A stretch of 5,078 nucleotides of DNA from an uncultured Elusimicrobia bacterium (lineage in GTDB: Bacteria; Elusimicrobiota; Elusimicrobia; Elusimicrobiales; Elusimicrobiaceae), in assembly GCA_945483375.1 (NCBI GenBank), contig CALYRQ010000086.1, positions 1-5,078 on the forward strand, given 5' to 3'. The notes beneath the pieces are model-generated. The model was given only the letters and a program-made list of their open reading frames with translations. It did not search any database and was not told the origin of the DNA. Positions 1 through 5,078 of this stretch are shown here, piece after piece (positions within the stretch are counted from its first letter, which is position 1; the number at the start of each line of letters is the position of its first letter). Both the position numbers and the translations under genes were made by a program.

Positions 1-38
1 ATCTGGAACATGCTTGGGCGTTTGTGCTGAGTGTGAAT

Positions 39-1022
39 CTATGGGAAAATGAAGGGCACAATATCGGAGAAAAAGCCTTTTAATTTGGATTTGGCTTCCG
101 CCGCTTTCGGGTCGGCCGCCGCTTCGGCGGCTTTCTCTTTTAAAGAGAGTGCTTCTTCTTTGACGGAGTTTGCCAGCCCGCCGAACAAACTTTTAAGCGA
201 AGAAGTTTTCACCGCCGCTTCTTTCGCCTGAGCAGGTTCCTGCGCGGGAGTTTCTTCCTGCACGGCGGCAGGCTGCGCCGGGTCTTCAGCCGGCTCCGCC
301 GCGGGCGCTGGCGCCACAGCGGGTTTTGCTACTTCCAGCCAATGCGCGGGCGAACCGTACGGATGACAGACGGCATATGCGCCGTCTTCGGCAAACGTAA
401 CCTGCGGCACCACGGGCAAACCATTTATCTTAAACGCCAACCGGGAATCTTTTTCGGCCGTTTTCGGGCCATTCTTATGAAATTCCACCATACGCATCGT
501 GTTGCCAAAATCACCCAAGGCGCATTCCGGCATACCGACGCCCTGGATAAAATCTTTGAGGGCTTCGGCGCAGAGCAAATCTTCTTCTTCGTTTCCCGGC
601 CCGAACATCGCCGCGGGAATTAACAGCACGTCTTTGGGCTGGGAAGTAAGCGTTTCGGCCAGCGCGTAAAAATTGCAGAAACCTCCTAACAATACCACAC
701 CGGCACGGCGGACGTCCCACGATGCTTTACAGCCGGAAGAAGCCAACAAAAGCCCCGGCTGGCGGGCGACGGATTTGGATGCCAAATAAGGCGAATTGTC
801 CGCATGGGAGGCAGTAAGAGGTTCGTCGGAAAACGCTTCAAAATCGGCATGGTGCGCCAAAAAAGCGTCCGCTTTTTGCACATCGTTAAACAGAAGCACG
901 TCCCGCTTACCGCGTTTCAAAAGCGCGCACGCGGTGGTGGCGCCGCGCAGTACGTCGATGATTACGGCCACGTCCGTCCACGACGGACACTCTTCTTTTC
1001 CTCTAGCGATTAGTACGTTCAT
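39..1022 (-). CDS. comB: ComB-family protein (2-phosphosulfolactate phosphatase-like) with extended C-terminal tail
   Basis: The protein has 327 residues. Residues 1-232 match the ComB family, a Mg-dependent phosphatase that releases sulfolactate from 2-phosphosulfolactate in coenzyme M synthesis in methanogens. Many bacteria carry the family without that pathway, so the substrate here is uncertain. Family signatures seen are VAVIIDVLRGATTAC (18-32), DNSPYLAS (75-82), a glycine turn SSGCKA (95-100) where relatives usually have T-N-G-T, NFYALAE (117-123) and EEDLLCAEAL (145-154). Family members are usually about 230-250 residues. Here an Ala/Pro/Glu-rich linker (about 233-270) and a charged helical segment ending in hydrophobic GFFSDIVPFIFP are added. 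There is no signal peptide, so it is probably cytoplasmic. The ATG lies inside the end of the upstream lipoprotein gene (20-base overlap) and has only a weak ribosome binding site, which suggests translational coupling. No other coenzyme M gene is visible in the window. Confidence 0.85.
   Translation of the reverse strand: MNVLIARGKEECPSWTDVAVIIDVLRGATTACALLKRGKRDVLLFNDVQKADAFLAHHADFEAFSDEPLTASHADNSPYLASKSVARQPGLLLASSGCKASWDVRRAGVVLLGGFCNFYALAETLTSQPKDVLLIPAAMFGPGNEEEDLLCAEALKDFIQGVGMPECALGDFGNTMRMVEFHKNGPKTAEKDSRLAFKINGLPVVPQVTFAEDGAYAVCHPYGSPAHWLEVAKPAVAPAPAAEPAEDPAQPAAVQEETPAQEPAQAKEAAVKTSSLKSLFGGLANSVKEEALSLKEKAAEAAADPKAAEAKSKLKGFFSDIVPFIFP
115..141 (+). terminator. Terminator-like hairpin antisense to the comB 3' end (tentative)
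   Basis: On the plus strand GCCGCCG (115-121) pairs perfectly with CGGCGGC (125-131) around a CTT loop. It is followed by the T-rich run TTTCTCTTTT (131-141 region). This is the form of a rho-independent terminator for a gene entering from the left edge on the plus strand. The T run is interrupted by C residues. The stem also falls in Ala-codon-rich comB sequence, which produces GC hairpins by chance, so confidence is low. Confidence 0.25.
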
Positions 1023-1440
1023 TTAAAATTCCCAACACTTTAAAATCTTCGATGGCTTTTTCATCGGCTTCGCTTAATTTGTCCACGTATTTGATGGCGT
1101 AGATGATAAGCGTCACGCGCGGGTCGGTCGCGCCGTCTTCGGCGCTGTTGTACTGACCGATTTGAATGGCGTCCGCCCCTTTGGACGCGGCGATTTTGCG
1201 GCCTTTTTCAATGCCCATCAGCAAGGTGTCGCGGTCCGGTTTTAAATTTTTAATGCGTAAGAGCCCCAGGTTGCCGTACGGGCGGGTAACGTCTTCCCGG
1301 CCGGAAATAATTTCCACGTCTTTAGCTTTGGTGGCCGGAAAATCGGGCCCTATCGGGATCCAGTCCACGTTGGTTTGGTCCAGCGTCGCGCACGCCGAAA
1401 AAAGCGCACAGCACGCGGTTAAAATCCATAATTTTTTCAT
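1003..1440 (-). CDS. Small putative lipoprotein of unknown function
   Basis: The protein has 145 residues. It starts with a lipoprotein signal peptide: MKK, a hydrophobic stretch LWILTACCALF, then a lipobox-like FSAC with the acylated Cys at position 17. Phe at -3 is less usual. Residue +2 is Ala, not Asp, so in a Gram-negative envelope the outer membrane is the expected site. The mature part includes VEIISGREDVTRPYGNLG (42-59) and KIAASKGADAIQIGQY (82-97). A glycine-terminated strand followed by a helix and GADAI recalls small RcsF/YbjQ-type or DUF4156-type envelope domains. That resemblance is by eye only and I do not assign a family. The start at 1440 was chosen because it has AGGAGGGG just upstream and begins the signal peptide. 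The frame stays open to 1602, but that extension lies inside rlmN and is Arg-rich and implausible. It is the middle gene of the rlmN operon. Confidence 0.88.
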   Translation of the reverse strand: MKKLWILTACCALFSACATLDQTNVDWIPIGPDFPATKAKDVEIISGREDVTRPYGNLGLLRIKNLKPDRDTLLMGIEKGRKIAASKGADAIQIGQYNSAEDGATDPRVTLIIYAIKYVDKLSEADEKAIEDFKVLGILNERTNR

Positions 1441-1442
1441 GT

Positions 1443-1450
1443 CCCCTCCT
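1443..1450 (-). promoter_or_regulatory. Strong ribosome binding site of the lipoprotein gene, overlapping the rlmN stop
   Basis: The minus strand reads AGGAGGGG, with GAC and then ATG at 1440. The site shares bases with the rlmN stop codon TAG (1451-1449). It fixes the lipoprotein start at 1440 rather than the longer upstream frame. It also suggests that ribosomes finishing rlmN help start the lipoprotein. Confidence 0.85.
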
Positions 1451-2471
1451 ATCTTTTTTGGGAAGCCAGCTGGCCGCACGCGGCCAGAATGTCGTTCCCC
1501 ATACTTTTGCGAATCGTTACGCCGATACCCATTCCTTTGAGCCCGGCGGCAAAATCTTTCACGACGCGGTCGCTTGTTTTTTCGCCGCGGCCCAGGTTGC
1601 ACGCGATTAAATTAACGTGCAGCAAGTAATTGTCTTTCACCGAGTAAATCCAGTCGGCCAGCTTGCGGATATGTTCCGGACGGCTGTTTACGTTTTCAAT
1701 CACCGAGTATTCCAAAAACACCTGGCGGCCCGTCATGGCGATGTATTCTTCCAACGCTTTTTTGAGGTCGTCCAAATCGTAGCGGCGGTTGACGGGCATA
1801 ATTTTACTGCGTTCGTCATTGTCGGCATTGTGCAAAGAAACGGCCAGGTTGGCCTGCGGCAAATCCACGGCCAGTTTATGCAGTTTGTCTGCAATACCCG
1901 AGGTAGAAACGGAAATATGCCGCGCACCGATGTTCAGTTGGTCCGGGCGGGACAAATCCCGCGCTGCTTTCACCACGTTTAAATAATTGAGCAGCGGTTC
2001 CCCCATTCCCATAAATACCACGCTGGAAATGCGTTCGCCCAGTTTTTCTTTGCGCACGTACTGGTACCACATCAGTACCTGGTCGGTGATTTCCTCCTGC
2101 GTCAAATCGCGTTTAAAACCCATTTTACCCGTACTGCAAAACGCGCAGCGCAACGGGCACCCCACCTGGCTCGACACGCAGACGCTCCACGTATCCTGCG
2201 GTTTTAACAAAACGGTTTCAATTTGAAGCCCGTCTTTAAGCGTTAAAAGCGCCTTGGCCACTTTGTCTTCCTGCGAGCAGATGATTTTGCTTACTTTAAA
2301 AGACAAAATCGGCCGTTCTTCGGCCAGCTTGGCGCGCAAACCCGCAGGAAGGGAAGACGCTTCTTCCCACGACGAAATGCCGCGTTTAAAAACCGCGTCC
2401 TGCACCTGCGCGATACGGAAATTGGGCAGGCCCGCGTCTTTAATGTATTGTTTTACATATTCAAAATTCAT
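1449..2471 (-). CDS. rlmN: Dual-specificity 23S rRNA / tRNA adenine-C2 methyltransferase RlmN (radical SAM)
   Basis: The 340-residue protein is close to the usual length. RlmN methylates C2 of A2503 in 23S rRNA and of A37 in some tRNAs, supporting ribosomal fidelity. It acts in the cytoplasm. Residues 1-90 form the N-terminal accessory domain, ending in GLQIETV with the conserved Glu (E85). The radical-SAM cluster motif CPLRCAFC gives C105, C109 and C112. C98, in SVCVSSQVGC, matches E. coli C118, and C332, in AACGQL, matches C355. These are the two cysteines used in the methyl-transfer mechanism. MGMGEP (154-159) is the SAM-binding GEP-type motif, and SVSTSG (187-192) and SLHN (212-215) follow as expected. 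The usual Pro of the VNLIP-x-N motif is Ala here (HVNLIACN, 285-292). All key residues are present, so an active enzyme is expected. It is the first gene of the minus-strand operon, ending 8 bases before the lipoprotein ATG. Confidence 0.97.
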   Translation of the reverse strand: MNFEYVKQYIKDAGLPNFRIAQVQDAVFKRGISSWEEASSLPAGLRAKLAEERPILSFKVSKIICSQEDKVAKALLTLKDGLQIETVLLKPQDTWSVCVSSQVGCPLRCAFCSTGKMGFKRDLTQEEITDQVLMWYQYVRKEKLGERISSVVFMGMGEPLLNYLNVVKAARDLSRPDQLNIGARHISVSTSGIADKLHKLAVDLPQANLAVSLHNADNDERSKIMPVNRRYDLDDLKKALEEYIAMTGRQVFLEYSVIENVNSRPEHIRKLADWIYSVKDNYLLHVNLIACNLGRGEKTSDRVVKDFAAGLKGMGIGVTIRKSMGNDILAACGQLASQKR

Positions 2472-2478
2472 GCGTTCA

Positions 2479-2483
2479 TCCTT
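2479..2483 (-). promoter_or_regulatory. Ribosome binding site of rlmN
   Basis: The minus strand reads AAGGA, 7 bases before the rlmN ATG (2471). The spacing is good and it supports the chosen start. I could not identify a convincing -35/-10 pair for this operon. TAGAAT (complement of 2502-2507) is the best -10-like element, but the sequence 17 bases upstream of it does not resemble TTGACA. Confidence 0.7.
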
Positions 2484-2531
2484 ATAATGGGTCTTGTATT
2501 TATTCTATCATTTTATGACTTTTAATCCTAC

Positions 2532-2565
2532 CGTACGCGCCCGCGCGCGCACTTATTTTAAATAA
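2532..2565. other. Divergent intergenic core: alternating CG tract and AT palindrome
   Basis: Between the divergent rlmN and mutase starts, 2532-2552 is almost entirely alternating pyrimidine-purine (CGTACGCGC, one phase break, then CGCGCGCGCAC). It is followed directly by the near-perfect inverted repeat TTATTT-T-AAATAA (2553-2565). The first element is a potential Z-DNA-forming tract and the second a possible operator. Both are described from base pattern only, with no known binding protein recognised. Confidence 0.4.
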
Positions 2566-2579
2566 CCCTTATTGCGGGG

Positions 2580-2608
2580 GTGAAAAAATCGCTCTTTTTT
2601 AGTATAAT
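2580..2608 (+). promoter_or_regulatory. Sigma70-type promoter of the phosphohexomutase gene
   Basis: A perfect -10 box TATAAT (2603-2608) lies 17 bases downstream of GTGAAA (2580-2585), which matches TTGACA at four of six positions. The expected transcription start is around 2614-2616, only 2-4 bases before the ATG at 2618. The spacer contains A6 (2583-2588) and T6 (2595-2600), which may bend the DNA. The same promoter probably also serves enolase. Confidence 0.75.
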
Positions 2609-2617
2609 ACTGGCACG

Positions 2618-4105
2618 ATGAGTGAAGATATTAAATTTAGCACCGCCGGCTTTCGTGCCGTTACCGCGGACGGGCTGACCGCCCAGTCCGTACAGCGCCT
2701 CGCTTACGGGATTTCCGAACACGTGTTGGAACATCCTTTCTATGGATTTGAAGGTACCGGGTACCGCAAACATTGTGCCGAGCAGGGCAAAAAACCGAAA
2801 AAACCCCTCGTATTCGTGGGGTTTGATACGCGTTTCCCCTCCAAACAGCTTGCGTATGTAGCCGCCAACGCCCTTGTGCAAAGCGGCGTAACCGTCCGCA
2901 TGGCCGAATTTCCGCTGCCCACCCCGGTGGCCGAATGGGCCGTTTTAAACGAATGCGCCGTCGGCGCGGTGGTGGTAACCGGCAGTGAAGCCGAATACTA
3001 CGTTAACGGCGTAAAATGGATTTCGTACTACGGCGGTATCGCCAACAACGAAATTATGGAGGATATCGAAAAACGTATCCCCTCCCCCTCCGCCCAAATT
3101 TTAAAAGCGTCTTCTACGGAGTTCGGCTACCTAAACGCCGCCGTCACCCTCACCAAAGATTTGCGCAAAGGGTATATGGCGCGGTTGGAGCAGATGATTA
3201 ACGTAAAAGCGCTCAAGAAATCGAAACTCAAAATCGCCGTGGACCCGCTGTTCGGCACGGCCAAAAACTATTTTAGGGATTTCCTGGAAAAATTCGGCGT
3301 TACCGTGGAAGGAATCCACGAAGGTGACGACGTACTTTTCGGCGGCGTGGTGCCCAACGCGGGCCCGGTGAGTTTGGCGGAACTGAAAAAACTGGTTACG
3401 TCCAAAAAAATGCACCTGGGCATCGCCTGTAACCCGGACTGCGACAAATTCGGTATTATCGACGCCGAAGGCAACTGGGTGTCCCCCAACGAAATCGCGC
3501 CCATGATTTTGGACCATTTGGTGCGCAACAAAAAAATCAAAGGCCGCGTTTGCAGAAGCGTCATCACTTCCAACCTCATCGACCAGGTGGCCAAAGCAAA
3601 CGGACTTATGCTGCGCGAAACGCCCGTGGGTTTTAAATACATCACGGAACTCATGATTACGGGCCAATACATTATGGGCATGGAAGAATCGGGCGGCCTC
3701 GCGGTAGCCAACCATATCCCGGACAAGGACGGCCTGCTGGCGTGTTTACTCGTCGTCGATATGTTGGCGACGGAAGGCAAAACGCTCAAACAGATTAAAA
3801 AAGATTTCTATAAAAAATACAAACAGCTGTTTGACCAAAAAGTCAGCATGCCCAAAACGGAAACGGAAATCAACCGCATTATGGAACGGCTCGACATTCG
3901 CCCGCCGCTTTCCATTAACAAGACCTCCGTGTGGAGAATCGACTCCACCGACGGATTTAAGTTTATCTTAAAAGGCGGCAGCTGGCTGGCGATTCGTCCG
4001 TCCGGCACCGAACGGTTGATTCGTATGTACGCGGAGGCGATGGACGAAAAACTGCCCGCCGCGCTCATCAAAGAAGGCAAAAAGATAATCGAAAGCATTA
4101 TTTAA
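2618..4105 (+). CDS. Phosphoglucomutase/phosphomannomutase-family protein with altered active-site loops
   Basis: The 495-residue protein belongs to the alpha-D-phosphohexomutase family, which moves phosphate between C1 and C6 of hexose phosphates through a phosphoserine. Family landmarks appear in order: N-terminal FSTAGFRA (7-14), VGFDTR (67-72), the serine loop around VVVTGSEAEYYVNGVK (118-133), the domain 2 start KIAVDPLFGTA (205-215), metal loop NPDCDKFG (272-279), VGFKYI (337-342), substrate loop EESGG (356-360), PDKDG (368-372) and phosphate-binding RPSGTE (460-465). The catalytic Ser (S123) is kept, but the usual T-A-S-H-N-P has become T-G-S-E-A-E. The usual D-x-D-x-D-R has become N-P-D-C-D-K. 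Substrate specificity, and even mutase activity, is therefore uncertain. An in-frame stop at 2600-2602 leaves 2618 as the first ATG. No Shine-Dalgarno precedes it, and the -10 box is 9 bases upstream. Enolase follows after 33 bases. Confidence 0.9.
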   Translation: MSEDIKFSTAGFRAVTADGLTAQSVQRLAYGISEHVLEHPFYGFEGTGYRKHCAEQGKKPKKPLVFVGFDTRFPSKQLAYVAANALVQSGVTVRMAEFPLPTPVAEWAVLNECAVGAVVVTGSEAEYYVNGVKWISYYGGIANNEIMEDIEKRIPSPSAQILKASSTEFGYLNAAVTLTKDLRKGYMARLEQMINVKALKKSKLKIAVDPLFGTAKNYFRDFLEKFGVTVEGIHEGDDVLFGGVVPNAGPVSLAELKKLVTSKKMHLGIACNPDCDKFGIIDAEGNWVSPNEIAPMILDHLVRNKKIKGRVCRSVITSNLIDQVAKANGLMLRETPVGFKYITELMITGQYIMGMEESGGLAVANHIPDKDGLLACLLVVDMLATEGKTLKQIKKDFYKKYKQLFDQKVSMPKTETEINRIMERLDIRPPLSINKTSVWRIDSTDGFKFILKGGSWLAIRPSGTERLIRMYAEAMDEKLPAALIKEGKKIIESII

Positions 4106-4106
4106 C

Positions 4107-4123
4107 GGCCGCGTCAGGCGGCC
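4107..4123 (+). other. Short GC hairpin between the mutase and enolase genes
   Basis: GGCCGC (4107-4112) pairs perfectly with GCGGCC (4118-4123) around a five-base loop GTCAG, immediately after the mutase stop codon. No T run follows, so it is not a classic terminator. The enolase ribosome binding site starts at the next base. It may protect the upstream mRNA end, cause partial termination or modulate enolase translation. Confidence 0.5.
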
Positions 4124-4131
4124 AAAGGGGG
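4124..4131 (+). promoter_or_regulatory. eno: Ribosome binding site of enolase
   Basis: AAAGGGGG lies 7 bases before the ATG at 4139, a strong purine-rich site at ideal spacing. It contrasts with the mutase start upstream, which has none, and supports strong enolase translation. It directly abuts the GC hairpin. Confidence 0.75.
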
Positions 4132-4138
4132 TTGTATT

Positions 4139-5078
4139 ATGGTTCGCATTAAAAAAATTACGGCACGGGAAATTTTGGATTCCCGCGGGTATCCTACCGT
4201 CGCCGCCGACGTACTGTTAGATGACGGAAACACCGGCACCGCCGCGGTGCCGAGCGGAGCTTCCACCGGTTCGCACGAAGCACTGGAACTGCGCGACGGC
4301 GGGGAACGCTACAACGGCAAAGGCGTGTTAAAAGCCGTGGAAAATGTGGAACGCATTTCCCAACAGCTCGCGGGAATGGACCCGTTTGATATCCGCCTCG
4401 TGGACGAAAGCATGATTGCCATGGACGGGACGGAAAACAAATCCAAACTGGGCGCCAACGCCACGCTGGCCGTTTCGATGGCCACACTGCGCGCCGGGTG
4501 CCACAGTGCCAAACTTCCGCTTTACCAACACATCCGCAACGTCTATGAACTTAAAGACGAAGAATATATCCTGCCCGCGCCGATGCTCAACATCATCAAC
4601 GGCGGCAAACACGCCGATTCGGGCCTGGACGTACAGGAATTTATGATCGTGCCCACCGCGCCCAAGACGTTTGCCGAAGCCTTGCGCGAAGCGAGCGAAA
4701 CGTACCATTCTTTAAGAAACGTGTTAAAAGCCGAAGGTATGGTGATTGCCGTGGGCGACGAAGGCGGATTTGCGCCGAAAATCGCCAAGCACGAGGACGT
4801 GCTCAAAACCATTTTGGCCGCCGCCAAAAAAGCCGGACACCCGGAAATTTCTCTGGCGATGGACTGCGCCGCCAGCGAGTTCTTCAAGGACGGCGCCTAT
4901 CACTTTGAAGGCAAAGATTACGACGCCGAACAAATGGCCGCCATTTACGCGGCCTGGTGCGCCAAATATCCCATCGTGTCTATCGAAGACCCGCTGCAGG
5001 AAGACGATTGGACGGGCTGGCAGTACATCACCAAAAAGCTCGGCAAAAAAATCAACCTGGTGGGCGACGATTTATTTG
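4139..5078 (+). CDS. eno: Enolase (phosphopyruvate hydratase), 3' end cut by the window
   Basis: The frame is open from the ATG to the last base, giving 313 of the usual 415-435 residues. Enolase converts 2-phosphoglycerate to phosphoenolpyruvate in glycolysis, in the cytoplasm, as a Mg-dependent dimer or octamer. The N-terminal domain begins with KKITAREILDSRGYPTV (5-21). The mobile loop SGASTG (39-44) contains S42. In the barrel, H158 (NGGKHA), E167 (VQEFM) and the catalytic E208 (VGDEGGFAP) are present. The Mg ligands are D242 (AMDCAASEF), E283 (SIEDP) and D310 (VGDDLF). The catalytic Lys and the C-terminal part lie beyond the window. The gene looks intact and ordinary. It follows the mutase by 33 bases, so co-transcription from the promoter at 2580-2608 is likely, as no separate promoter was seen in the gap. 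Confidence 0.97.
   Translation, partial: MVRIKKITAREILDSRGYPTVAADVLLDDGNTGTAAVPSGASTGSHEALELRDGGERYNGKGVLKAVENVERISQQLAGMDPFDIRLVDESMIAMDGTENKSKLGANATLAVSMATLRAGCHSAKLPLYQHIRNVYELKDEEYILPAPMLNIINGGKHADSGLDVQEFMIVPTAPKTFAEALREASETYHSLRNVLKAEGMVIAVGDEGGFAPKIAKHEDVLKTILAAAKKAGHPEISLAMDCAASEFFKDGAYHFEGKDYDAEQMAAIYAAWCAKYPIVSIEDPLQEDDWTGWQYITKKLGKKINLVGDDLF

Noticed and set aside
1..30. Plus-strand frame 1 ending in a TGA at 28-30 as the end of an upstream gene
   Set aside because: Only nine codons are visible. The alternative frame ending at 101 is at least accompanied by a terminator-like hairpin. Neither can be decided without sequence to the left.
342..623. A 93-residue plus-strand frame opposite comB
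   Set aside because: It lies opposite the conserved part of comB, is rich in Arg, His and Phe, and has no recognisable domain. It is a shadow.
1003..1602. Longer 199-residue version of the lipoprotein gene starting at 1602
   Set aside because: The extra 54 residues lie inside rlmN and are Arg-rich shadow sequence. The start at 1440 has a strong ribosome binding site and begins a signal peptide.
2572..2577. TTGCGG as the -35 element of the mutase promoter
   Set aside because: It is 25 bases from the TATAAT box, too far. GTGAAA at 2580-2585 has the correct 17-base spacing.
2558..2881. A 107-residue minus-strand frame crossing the mutase start
   Set aside because: It would overlap the mutase 5' end and its promoter, and its sequence resembles no known family.
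3131..3789. Two long minus-strand open frames (194 and 173 residues) opposite the mutase gene
   Set aside because: Both lie fully inside a well-recognised gene, show no family motifs and have no ribosome binding site of note. They are shadows of the coding strand.
4194..4933. Several minus-strand open frames opposite enolase
   Set aside because: Enolase is unambiguous on the plus strand with all metal ligands in order. The opposite frames are compositional by-products.

Overview
The window carries five genes in two divergent blocks around a 146-base intergenic region. GC content is roughly balanced, slightly above half by eye. The organism is a bacterium. The lipoprotein signal, with no Asp at +2, suggests a Gram-negative-type outer membrane. 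RlmN, enolase and a bacterial ComB-family protein do not fix the phylum. An Elusimicrobiota-like gut anaerobe is my tentative guess from overall impression only, and a database search would decide it.

The left block (minus strand, 2471 down to 39) is a tightly packed operon of rlmN, a small lipoprotein and comB. RlmN is the radical-SAM rRNA/tRNA adenine-C2 methyltransferase, with all catalytic cysteines present. The 145-residue lipoprotein has unknown function. The comB gene encodes a member of the 2-phosphosulfolactate phosphatase family with an unusual C-terminal tail of about 95 residues. The rlmN stop codon overlaps the lipoprotein ribosome binding site, and the lipoprotein and comB reading frames overlap by 20 bases, so translation is probably coupled.

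The intergenic region (2472-2617) holds a clear sigma70-type promoter for the right block. Its TATAAT box sits only 9 bases before the ATG, with no Shine-Dalgarno sequence, so the mutase mRNA is probably leaderless or nearly so. The region also contains an alternating CG tract and an AT-rich palindrome.

The right block (plus strand, 2618 to the window end) holds a phosphoglucomutase/phosphomannomutase-family protein and then enolase. The gap between them is 33 bases and holds a short GC hairpin and a strong ribosome binding site. The mutase keeps the family's overall layout but has strongly altered catalytic-serine and metal-binding loops. Enolase is complete through its last metal ligand but is cut by the window edge. 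Together the right block looks like central carbon metabolism, with sugar-phosphate interconversion followed by lower glycolysis.

No tRNA, rRNA, CRISPR array, transposon or phage gene was seen. The best leads are the altered mutase active site, its leaderless start, the ComB tail, and a possible convergent gene end with a terminator-like hairpin inside the comB 3' end.
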